From: Flavobacteriaceae bacterium
GTDB lineage: Bacteria; Bacteroidota; Bacteroidia; Flavobacteriales; Flavobacteriaceae
Direction: 5' to 3'
Length of the DNA: 44,355 nucleotides
Assembly: GCA_026988355.1 (NCBI GenBank)
Contig: JALSLK010000079.1
Location: forward strand, 1-44,355
Under the pieces are notes generated by a model, which was not told the origin of the DNA, searched no databases, and saw nothing but the letters and a program-made list of their open reading frames with translations. This document shows, piece by piece, positions 27,808 to 35,203 of the stretch (position 1 is its first letter; each line of letters opens with the position of its first letter). The position numbers and the translations under genes were made by a program.

Positions 27808-29205
27808 TTACTTAGGTTGCTTTTTTATAATTTTTGTCGTTTTCTTTTTGTGTAAATGCGATTCAATAGTAAGAAAATAAATACCATTGGATATAGAGGA
27901 TACGTCAATTTTATGAATGGGTTTTACTTTGTTTCTAATTTTAAGAATCTCCTTACCTAACAAGTCTGTAATTGTAGCAGTAATAATTTTACTTTTAGAA
28001 TTTATGGTAATTATATCTTTAAAAGGGTTTGGGTAAATGACTGTTGCTTCAAAGGTTACATCTTTAGTGCTTAAAGGAAATGCAACATTAAATGTATGTA
28101 CAACAGTTTGTCCTTGGTAAGTAGCTTCCCACTTCCAAACGCCAGTGGCATCTACATTATTCCACCAATACCAATACGAAGAGCTGTAGTTTGCTGTAAG
28201 TGTAAAATTCCAATTGGCAAAAACGCTATTATCAGGTCTTGTTATTTTTAAATTAACATTAGTATTTGCAACTTGATCTCTTAGATAGATAGCAAAATAT
28301 ACAGCATCATTAATTATAAAGTCATTATTAATATTAGTAGTTTCTGTTGTAGGGCAGGTATTAAATGCAGGAGGTGCAGTATGCGTTAAAACAGCATTTA
28401 TATTTGAATCTACATAAGGTTTTTGCGAATTCCACCAAGTAGAAGAGTTTAAGTTATTACAATTTCCAGAGTAGGGGTCTATTAAATTATTGCTATTATC
28501 ATAAACTTCAAAATGTAAATGAGGTCCAGTAGAATTTCCAGAACTGGCAACAACACCTAAAAATTCTCCTTGTACAACCATATCTCCAATGTTTTTAGAA
28601 GTTAAAGAACCATTTTTCATGTGTCCATACCAAGCAGTACTACCATCGCTATGTCTAACATAAACAGAATTCCATTGGCTATTATTTAAACTACAACTCC
28701 GATCAAAATTACCATCACTTTTAGCAATAATTTGCCCAGATTGTGCAGCAATAACTTCGGCTTGGTTATTATCAACCATATACCAACTAAAAGGCCACAG
28801 ATAAATATCTACACCTTGGTGATTATAACCGCTAGGAGTATCGTAAGATTTTGTACCACAATTGTAGTCTGTTACTTGATTTGGAAATGCAGTATTATGA
28901 TCTACATAATTAGAAATTGCCCAAACATCATTATAAGTAAATCCATTAGCTTGTTGTACAGGCCAACTAAAAAGTACTTGTTGAGAATTTTTAGTTATAG
29001 ATGCGAATAGCTTGTTTTCGATTTGTAACTTGGTTGTATTTTTTTGGAGCATTATTTTTATAGCATCGCGTTGGTCATTTGTTAAGCAAACTGTTTTTTC
29101 TGAATTAAATAAAAACGCTCCGCCGTTCGCTTTATTTTGAGCCAATACATTGCTTATGCTAAGAGAAAATAAGAATAAATAAAAGAAAGAATATTTTTTT
29201 TTCAT
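27808..29205 (-). CDS. Secreted M23 family metallopeptidase with T9SS sorting domain
   Basis: Exported zinc endopeptidase of 465 residues with a LytM/M23 fold, a family that cuts peptidoglycan cross-links or small peptides. The signal peptide covers residues 1-22 (ending VLAQ). The catalytic domain spans about residues 110-245 with zinc ligands His129 and Asp133 (HQGVD), the second motif His229-x-His231 in GPHLHFEV, and His195 in WYGHMK. A beta-sandwich region follows (about 280-375), and the C-terminus is a type A sorting domain (IYPNPFKDIITI, GIYFLTIES, KTTKIIKKQ). All catalytic residues are present, so it should be active. Neighbours give no clue to its target. Confidence 0.9.
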   Translation of the reverse strand: MKKKYSFFYLFLFSLSISNVLAQNKANGGAFLFNSEKTVCLTNDQRDAIKIMLQKNTTKLQIENKLFASITKNSQQVLFSWPVQQANGFTYNDVWAISNYVDHNTAFPNQVTDYNCGTKSYDTPSGYNHQGVDIYLWPFSWYMVDNNQAEVIAAQSGQIIAKSDGNFDRSCSLNNSQWNSVYVRHSDGSTAWYGHMKNGSLTSKNIGDMVVQGEFLGVVASSGNSTGPHLHFEVYDNSNNLIDPYSGNCNNLNSSTWWNSQKPYVDSNINAVLTHTAPPAFNTCPTTETTNINNDFIINDAVYFAIYLRDQVANTNVNLKITRPDNSVFANWNFTLTANYSSSYWYWWNNVDATGVWKWEATYQGQTVVHTFNVAFPLSTKDVTFEATVIYPNPFKDIITINSKSKIITATITDLLGKEILKIRNKVKPIHKIDVSSISNGIYFLTIESHLHKKKTTKIIKKQPK

Positions 29206-29311
29206 GATTGTTTTTTTGTGTTAAATAATGGTGTTTATTTTGTATATTAGTATTCGCTCAAAATTAGAACATAAAATCTTTACATTTTGTTTTTTAGGTA
29301 ATTATTTACAT

Positions 29312-29342
29312 TTTGTCTTCTCCTTAAAAAAAAGTACTTTTG
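29312..29342 (+). promoter_or_regulatory. Promoter for prfA (TTTG / 19 bp / TACTTTTG)
   Basis: A -33 TTTG at 29312-29315 and a -7 TACTTTTG at 29335-29342 are separated by 19 bases, the ideal spacing for the Bacteroidota main sigma factor. The -7 overlaps a 12-base perfect palindrome (AAAAGTACTTTT, 29330-29341). It predicts a leader of about 105 bases before prfA. The rest of the gap from 29206 shows nothing recognisable. Confidence 0.65.
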
Positions 29343-29453
29343 TAGAGCAATAAAAAGCAAAAAGTTTCTAGTTATTCCTAAAGAAGATATAAATTTTATT
29401 TATATAAATTTTTTAAACTTTAAACATAATCATAAATTTTAGCCATATAGAAA

Positions 29454-30527
29454 ATGATAGATAAAATACGTATAATAAAACAGCGTTTTGATGAAGTATC
29501 GGATTTAATTATCCAACCAGATATAATTACCGATCAAAAGCGGTATGTAAAACTCAATAAAGAATACAAAGACTTAAAAACGATTGTAGACAAAGGAGAA
29601 GAGTATCTTGCAGCTACAGATAATTTAAACGAAGCAAAAGAGATAATTGCAGATGGCTCGGATGCAGAAATGGTTGAAATGGCTAAAATGCAATTGGATG
29701 AAGCTAAGGAATTATTACCTCAATTAGAAGAAGAGTTAAAGATATTAATGGTTCCTAAAGATCCCGAAGATGCTAAGAATGTAATTGTAGAAATTAGAGC
29801 AGGAACTGGAGGAGATGAAGCAAGTATTTTTGCAGGAGATTTATATAGAATGTATACAAAATTTGCATCCGATAAAAAATGGAAGGTAGAGATTGAAGAT
29901 TTAAGTGAAGGAACTTCTGGAGGATTTAAAGAAATAGTTTTTAGTCTTACAGGTAATAATGTTTATGGAACTATGAAATTTGAATCTGGAGTACATCGTG
30001 TGCAACGAGTGCCACAAACAGAAACACAAGGAAGAGTGCATACGTCTGCGGCAACAGTAATGGTTTTGCCAGAAGCAGAAGAATTTGATGTAGAAGTAAA
30101 GATGAGCGATGTTCGAGTAGATTATTTTTGTTCTTCTGGACCAGGAGGGCAATCTGTAAATACCACTTACTCTGCTGTGCGATTAACACACGTTCCAACA
30201 GGAATAGTAGCGCAATGTCAAGACCAAAAATCACAACATAAAAATAAAGATAAAGCATTTAAAGTATTACGTTCACGTATTTATGAAATGGAATTACAAA
30301 AAAAATTAGATGCAGATTCCGCAAAAAGAAATTCATTAGTTTCGTCAGGCGATCGTTCGGCTAAAATTAGAACCTATAATTATGCACAAGGACGTGTTAC
30401 CGATCACCGAATAGGATTAACTCTATACGATTTGAGTAATATTATTAATGGAGACATTCATAAAATTGTAGAAGCCTTAGAGTTGGCAGAGAATACAGAG
30501 AAGTTAAAAGAAATGAACGAATTGTAA
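29454..30527 (+). CDS. prfA: Peptide chain release factor 1
   Basis: Releases finished proteins at UAA and UAG codons; 357 residues, the standard length. The catalytic GGQ motif is in [11 protein letters not shown], preceded by the stop-codon recognition region [18 protein letters not shown]; the PxT signature reads PQT, which assigns it to RF1 and not RF2 (SPF type). The N-terminal helical domain and the C-terminal [12 protein letters not shown] are also typical. It is the first gene of a plus-strand run with the Nif3-like and zinc-ribbon-like genes. Confidence 0.97.
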   Translation: MIDKIRIIKQRFDEVSDLIIQPDIITDQKRYVKLNKEYKDLKTIVDKGEEYLAATDNLNEAKEIIADGSDAEMVEMAKMQLDEAKELLPQLEEELKILMVPKDPEDAKNVIVEIRAGTGGDEASIFAGDLYRMYTKFASDKKWKVEIEDLSEGTSGGFKEIVFSLTGNNVYGTMKFESGVHRVQRVPQTETQGRVHTSAATVMVLPEAEEFDVEVKMSDVRVDYFCSSGPGGQSVNTTYSAVRLTHVPTGIVAQCQDQKSQHKNKDKAFKVLRSRIYEMELQKKLDADSAKRNSLVSSGDRSAKIRTYNYAQGRVTDHRIGLTLYDLSNIINGDIHKIVEALELAENTEKLKEMNEL

Positions 30528-30596
30528 ATAAAAGGCAAATAAAAAACAAAAACAATATCATTGTAAAAGTAATCCCAGTATTCAAAAACTAATAAT

Positions 30597-31412
30597 ATGA
30601 TTTTAGGCAATTATAGAATAGAGAATTCCACGGTAAGAGATATTACAAATTATTTAGAAGAATTGGCACCTCTAGCAGATGCCGAAGATTTTGATAATGT
30701 AGGTTTATTGCTTGGAGATTTTAATGTTGAGGTTACAGGAATATTGGTTGCATTAGATACTTTAGAAAGCACACTAGACGAAGCTATTGCAAAAAAATGC
30801 AACCTTATTGTTAGTTTTCATCCAATAATATTTAGTGGCTTAAAAAAGATTAACGGTTCTAATTATGTTGAGCGAGTAGCAATAAAAGCAATTCAAAATA
30901 ATATAGCAATATATGCCATGCATACAGCATTAGATAATTCTTTTGATGGTGTATCTGCAAAAATGTGCGCAGTATTAGGACTAGAAAACCGTAAATTTCT
31001 AATTCCAAATCCAACAAATAATAAAATTGGTATGGGTATGATTGCAGAATTTCCAAAAGAGATAGAAGAAATTGCATTTATATATTTACTAAAAGATAAG
31101 TTTAAAGCAAAAGGTGTTAGGTATTCTTCATTACTTGGAAAAAAAATAAAGAAAGTAGCCTTACTAGGAGGTTCTGGAAGCTTTGCAATTGAAGCAGCAA
31201 AAAAAGCAGGAGCAGACGTATATGTGTCTGCCGATTTTAAATACCACGATTTTTTTAAAGCAGAAAAGCGTATAGTTTTGGTCGATGTAGGTCATTATGA
31301 AAGTGAACAATACACAAAAAATCTTTTAGAGGAGTATCTTAGCAAAAAATTTAGTAATTTTGCAGTCATTTTATCAGAACACAATACAAATCCTATTAAT
31401 TATATACAATAA
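30597..31412 (+). CDS. Nif3-like dinuclear metal centre protein, short form
   Basis: Protein of 271 residues of the NIF3/YbgI (GTP cyclohydrolase I type 2) family, which forms hexameric rings with a two-metal site per subunit and whose reaction is still debated. Metal ligands are visible: His75 in SFHPIIFSG, His109 and Asp113 in HTALDN, and His233 with Glu237 in GHYESE. In most Bacteroidota homologues I know, a PII/CutA-like domain of roughly 100 residues lies between the two halves; here IPNPTNNKIGMG (137-148) joins them directly. The reading frame is intact, so this is a naturally short form, as in YbgI, rather than a broken gene. Its stop codon overlaps the next start codon (TAATG). Confidence 0.88.
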   Translation: MILGNYRIENSTVRDITNYLEELAPLADAEDFDNVGLLLGDFNVEVTGILVALDTLESTLDEAIAKKCNLIVSFHPIIFSGLKKINGSNYVERVAIKAIQNNIAIYAMHTALDNSFDGVSAKMCAVLGLENRKFLIPNPTNNKIGMGMIAEFPKEIEEIAFIYLLKDKFKAKGVRYSSLLGKKIKKVALLGGSGSFAIEAAKKAGADVYVSADFKYHDFFKAEKRIVLVDVGHYESEQYTKNLLEEYLSKKFSNFAVILSEHNTNPINYIQ

Positions 31413-32185
31413 TGGCAAAAAAGAAAGAAGTTACTGTTGAAGACAAACTAAGAGCTTTATATGATTTACAATTAATCGATTCTAGAATTGATGAAATTAA
31501 AAGTACGAGAGGAGAACTTCCATTAGAAATAGAAGATTTAGAAGACGATATTACAGGTTTAAATAAACGTCTTGCAAATTTTAAAAATGATATTACGGAT
31601 TTAAACGGATCAATAAAGGATAGAAAACTTGCTATTGAAGAATCTAACGTTTTGATGAAGAAATATACAGAACAACAAAACAATGTTCGTAATAACAGAG
31701 AGTTTGATTCTTTATCAAAAGAAGTTGAATTTCAAGAATTAGAAATTCAATTAGCCGAAAAGCATATTAAAGAATTTAAGGCTAAAATTGTACATAAAGA
31801 AGAAGTAATTACAGTTTCAAAAGAAAAATTATCAGGCTTAGAATCACATTTAAAACATAAAAAAGAAGAACTTTCTGAGATAATGAAAGAAACAGAGAAA
31901 GAAGAAAAAGTTTTAAATAAAAAATCGGAAGAATACGGTAAGTTAATAGACGAGCGTTTACTACAAGCATATACTAGAATCCGTACAAGTGTTCGTAATG
32001 GTTTAGCGGTAGTTGCTGTAGAAAGAGGAGCAGCAGCAGGATCGTATTTTACCATTCCGCCACAGCGTCAAATGGAAATAGCGATGCGTAAAAAAATAAT
32101 TACGGATGAGCATTCTGGACGTATTTTAGTTGATATTGAGTTAGCAACAGAAGAAAAACAAAAAATGTCTAAGTTTATTTCATAA
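31412..32185 (+). CDS. Coiled-coil protein of the zf-RING_7 (C4 zinc ribbon) family, cysteine-free
   Basis: Protein of 257 residues: a long coiled coil (about 15-190) rich in Glu, Lys and Leu, then a C-terminal domain (about 195-245) of the family that normally carries two CxxC zinc knuckles. The flanking signature FTIPPQRQMEIAMRKKI and HSGRILVD is kept, but the positions where Cys is expected read Ala/Ser (208, 211) and Asp/Ser (232, 235); the whole protein contains no cysteine. The fold may be kept without zinc. Function in this family is not established; it is commonly linked with Nif3 genes, as here, where the two overlap by one base. A two-way terminator follows. Confidence 0.85.
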   Translation: MAKKKEVTVEDKLRALYDLQLIDSRIDEIKSTRGELPLEIEDLEDDITGLNKRLANFKNDITDLNGSIKDRKLAIEESNVLMKKYTEQQNNVRNNREFDSLSKEVEFQELEIQLAEKHIKEFKAKIVHKEEVITVSKEKLSGLESHLKHKKEELSEIMKETEKEEKVLNKKSEEYGKLIDERLLQAYTRIRTSVRNGLAVVAVERGAAAGSYFTIPPQRQMEIAMRKKIITDEHSGRILVDIELATEEKQKMSKFIS

Positions 32186-32198
32186 CAAAAACACAAAT

Positions 32199-32239
32199 AA
32201 TTAAAAAAAGAGATCCATTTTGGGTCTCTTTTTTTAATT
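32199..32239. terminator. Bidirectional terminator after the zinc-ribbon-like gene
   Basis: An 18-bp inverted repeat AATTAAAAAAAGAGATCC with a single T-G pair and a five-base loop, flanked by A- and T-tracts. It serves the plus-strand run from prfA and can also stop the minus-strand UbiA-like transcript. The remaining 200 bases up to 32436 hold nothing I can recognise. Confidence 0.9.
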
Positions 32240-32436
32240 AATGAATTCATTTATAAAAATTATTCTAAACGGTAAACGAATTATATTAATTTGATTTTAA
32301 ATGAAGTATCGTGAGAAAAGATAGATAATTTATTGCGCATTTTGAAATTGAATTAGTATAATAGGAAATTTATAAATATTTCAAGTTAATCGAGTTTCGG
32401 GTTTAATAATGTTTGTATTTTAGACGATATCTCCTT

Positions 32437-33279
32437 TTATAGAGAACTATATACTAAAACCCACCAAACAATGGGTAGGCTCTCTACCAAAAAAGCACTA
32501 TAATATTTAGATTGATTTTTGGTGGTAAAATACAGTAGAATACCACTTAGAATAGAAATAATAATTAAATTTATAATTGCATTAGTTTGTAAATTTAATT
32601 TAAAAAACTCCAGACTAAAAAAAAGAAATAGAAACAGAAAACCAATGTGTTTTGTTTTCTTAATTCCAAGTAATTGAGGTAATGTTTTGAGTTTTATAGA
32701 ATCGTAATTAACATCTCTAATATCGAAGGGTAAAGTAATAACAATAACAAAAAGAAACCGTTGTATAAAAGTAATCCAATCTGTGCTATGAATGTTCATG
32801 TAATTTTGAGTTAGAGGAAAAAATACACTAATACCAGCCCAAGAAAATGCGATTAAGAATAATTTTAATGCAGGAATATTCCTTAAAGACATTCTATCGA
32901 AAGGAAATACATAAAAAAATGTTGTAATTGCAAACGGAATTAAGATTAAAATAGCTTTTAAACGTAGTTGAAATCCATAATACACAAAACCAACAAAACC
33001 AATACCACTAATAAAATAAAGTATTTTTATGTTATTTGTAATCCAATCGCTATACCAATTTTTGCTCGTATTTAAACGTAAAAATCGTATTGTATTGTAA
33101 GAAAAAAGTGTAGAAAAAAACACAAACCAAGCAGTTTTATTTTCGGAAATACCAATTTCTAGTAATGTTATTTTTACCAAGCCAAAAACAGCAAAAGAAA
33201 CGTGTAGATTACTAAAAATATAGAAATTAACTATTTTCAAAAATATAATTAGAATGTTATTGCTTGCCTTTTTACACAT
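32437..33279 (-). CDS. UbiA-superfamily-like membrane protein with a degenerate first Asp motif
   Basis: Polytopic membrane protein of 280 residues with about eight or nine helices. The pattern FDIRDVNYD at about 180-188 matches the second aspartate-rich loop of UbiA prenyltransferases, with LKTLPQLLGIKKT following as in that family. The first motif, normally NDxxD, is at the expected place replaced by SYNTIRFLRL, which has no Asp. So it is a UbiA-like protein that may not bind magnesium-diphosphate in the normal way. It overlaps the TetR gene by eight bases (start inside the TetR stop region), so the two are co-transcribed, and an FAD monooxygenase is divergent to them. Prenyl or isoprenoid chemistry is possible but not shown. 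Confidence 0.7.
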   Translation of the reverse strand: MCKKASNNILIIFLKIVNFYIFSNLHVSFAVFGLVKITLLEIGISENKTAWFVFFSTLFSYNTIRFLRLNTSKNWYSDWITNNIKILYFISGIGFVGFVYYGFQLRLKAILILIPFAITTFFYVFPFDRMSLRNIPALKLFLIAFSWAGISVFFPLTQNYMNIHSTDWITFIQRFLFVIVITLPFDIRDVNYDSIKLKTLPQLLGIKKTKHIGFLFLFLFFSLEFFKLNLQTNAIINLIIISILSGILLYFTTKNQSKYYSAFLVESLPIVWWVLVYSSL

Positions 33280-33916
33280 ACTTTTGTTTAAAATGTTCTT
33301 GAGAAATCAACAATAAATACTCTTTTTTACCATTATCTGTTAAGTATGGAAAAATAGCTTGACTAATAATTTCAGAATAAATCAGAATGGAATTTTTAGT
33401 TAATTTATTCGTTACGATTTGCGCAGAAGAAATCCAAAAATCACCTAAAATTTGAAACCTTTTGTAGAGATTTTCGTATTCATTTGGTAAAATTTCCTTT
33501 CGCATCACTTTACGATCAACCAATAAATGGAATAAGGATAGAAACTGCTTTTCTCTTAATTTTGTTAATTCTAAATAGTGCTTCTTAATTTTTTTATTTT
33601 CACGTATTATCTGAACAAAATCGAGTAAAAAAAAACGATATTTATAAAAAGCATGCATAATAGTATTTGAAATATCAAATAATACCCGTAAGGTATTATT
33701 AGTATGTTTTAATGTAGACATATTCTCATCCATATTTTTTACCAATTGAAAATATAATGCAGCGATTATGTCTTCCCTCTTTTTAAAATGATAATTTAGA
33801 TTTCCTTGACTAATTCCCATTGTATTTGCAATTGTTCTCAGCGTAACTTTTGCTAAGCCAAGTGTATTAAATAAATCCAAAGCGGTTTCTAAAATGATTG
33901 CTTTTGTATCTTTCAT
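33272..33916 (-). CDS. TetR family transcriptional regulator
   Basis: DNA-binding regulator of 214 residues. The N-terminal helix-turn-helix is complete: AIILETALDLFNTLGLAKVT, then LRTIANTMGISQGNLNYHF (about 26-44) and FKKREDIIAALY, the usual TetR pattern. The C-terminal ligand-binding part is helical and not recognisable. It is divergent from an FAD monooxygenase, and the 76-base gap holds two copies of a 19-bp sequence that overlap both promoters. A minus-strand TAnnTTTG (33928-33921) ends five bases before the start codon, so the tetR mRNA may have almost no leader. This layout suggests it represses its own operon and the monooxygenase gene. Confidence 0.9.
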   Translation of the reverse strand: MKDTKAIILETALDLFNTLGLAKVTLRTIANTMGISQGNLNYHFKKREDIIAALYFQLVKNMDENMSTLKHTNNTLRVLFDISNTIMHAFYKYRFFLLDFVQIIRENKKIKKHYLELTKLREKQFLSLFHLLVDRKVMRKEILPNEYENLYKRFQILGDFWISSAQIVTNKLTKNSILIYSEIISQAIFPYLTDNGKKEYLLLISQEHFKQKYV

Positions 33917-33933
33917 ATAGCAAATATAAAATA

Positions 33934-33981
33934 ATTAGTATTCTTGACCTAATCAAAAATATATTAGTACTTTTGACCTAA
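33934..33981. repeat. Two 19-bp direct repeats in the tetR/monooxygenase gap (putative operators)
   Basis: Copy 1 (33934-33952) is ATTAGTATTCTTGACCTAA and copy 2 (33963-33981) is ATTAGTACTTTTGACCTAA, with two mismatches, 29 bases start to start. Each has short inverted ends (TTAG and CTAA). Copy 2 covers the -7 element of the monooxygenase promoter and copy 1 its -33 TTG, so a protein bound to them would block transcription. Confidence 0.7.
33944..33975 (+). promoter_or_regulatory. Promoter for the FAD monooxygenase gene
   Basis: TTG at 33944-33946 and TACTTTTG at 33968-33975 (exact TAnnTTTG) with 21 bases between, within the range for this phylum. The ATG is at 33993, giving a leader of about 10 bases. 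Confidence 0.55.
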
Positions 33982-33992
33982 ATAATTTAAAA

Positions 33993-35123
33993 ATGAAAAA
34001 AATCACAATAATAGGTGCAGGTATTGGAGGATTAACAACTGCAATTGCTCTAAAACAGCAAGGATTTGAGGTAGAAATATTTGAAACTACGGTTAAGTTT
34101 AAAAAAGCTGGTTCTGGTATTAACTTAGCCATAAATGCGATGCAAATCTATAAAAGACTAGGTATTTATGAAGCCATTTTAAAAGCTGGAAATTATACAA
34201 ATACGATAAAAATAAGAACCAAAAAATTAGGTTTATTAACAAGTACAAATTTAAAAAAAATAGAAAAAAAACACAATGTAAAAACAGTTGCAATTCACAG
34301 AGCAACATTACATAAAATATTAGTTAAACATTTAGAAAATACAGAAATTAAATTGAATATGAGGCTAAAATCACTAGCACAAGAGAATGGAAAGGTAATT
34401 TTAAATTTTGAAGATGGTACGAGTCATATTGCTGAAATTGTAATTGGAGCAGATGGAATTCATTCTAATGTTCGTAATTCAATTTTTGCAGACACAATAC
34501 TTAGAGATGCAAAGCAAGTCTGTTGGAGAGGAATTTCAACAGTCTCTATTGATGCCAACCATAGAGAAGAATTAAATGAAATTTGGGGAAAAGGAAAAAG
34601 ATTTGGTTTTGTGCAAATAACGAAACATGAAGTATATTGGTATGCATTAATAAATAAAAAAGACTTTAAATCTAAAGATGTAAATTTAATAACGATTTTT
34701 TCAGATTACCATCAAACAGTTAAAGATATTATTACAAATACACCTAAAGAAAATATTCTTTGTAATGAAATTTGGGATTTAAAACCAATTGTTAATTGGC
34801 ATAAAGGAAACGTTTGTCTTGTAGGAGATGCAGCACATGCAACCACGCCAAATATGGGGCAAGGAGCCGTACAAGCAATAGAAAGTGCAATGGCATTAAG
34901 TATTAGTTTAAAGGAAGCAAAAAATGCAATAGATGCGTTTAACAGATATCAAAAAATACGCAAAGAAAAGGCAAATTATATTGTTAAAACGAGTTGGTCT
35001 ATTGGTAAAATGGCACAATCTAATAATTTGATAGTTTGTGTTTTAAGAGATTTTATAGTAAAATTGATACCAAAATCTGTTACAGAAAAACAAAGTAAAA
35101 AAATGTTTGAATTAAATTTTTAA
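33993..35123 (+). CDS. FAD-dependent monooxygenase, group A (PHBH-like)
   Basis: Flavoprotein of 376 residues. It has the Rossmann motif GAGIGG (8-13), the DG motif GADGIHSNVR (152-161) and the GD motif GDAAHATTP (278-286), which together define single-component group A flavin hydroxylases using NAD(P)H. The sequence is not close to the Tet(X) tetracycline hydroxylases I know. The C-terminus is short, with no separate dimerisation domain. It is divergent from the tetR-ubiA-like pair and probably controlled by that TetR protein. An aromatic or isoprenoid substrate is plausible from family and neighbours, but none can be named. The converging bshC gene lies 80 bases on, with no clear terminator between them. 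Confidence 0.87.
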   Translation: MKKITIIGAGIGGLTTAIALKQQGFEVEIFETTVKFKKAGSGINLAINAMQIYKRLGIYEAILKAGNYTNTIKIRTKKLGLLTSTNLKKIEKKHNVKTVAIHRATLHKILVKHLENTEIKLNMRLKSLAQENGKVILNFEDGTSHIAEIVIGADGIHSNVRNSIFADTILRDAKQVCWRGISTVSIDANHREELNEIWGKGKRFGFVQITKHEVYWYALINKKDFKSKDVNLITIFSDYHQTVKDIITNTPKENILCNEIWDLKPIVNWHKGNVCLVGDAAHATTPNMGQGAVQAIESAMALSISLKEAKNAIDAFNRYQKIRKEKANYIVKTSWSIGKMAQSNNLIVCVLRDFIVKLIPKSVTEKQSKKMFELNF

Positions 35124-35203
35124 AATAAAATTGGTATCATGCCAACTCAACATCAAAATACGCAATTAATTTTCTACGAAAAAACTAGGAAAAGATAGTT
35201 CGA

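Noticed and set aside
33993-35123. Tet(X)-like tetracycline-inactivating monooxygenase next to a TetR regulator
   Set aside because: The motifs are those of any group A flavin hydroxylase, and the N-terminal sequence does not resemble Tet(X). TetR is a generic regulator family.
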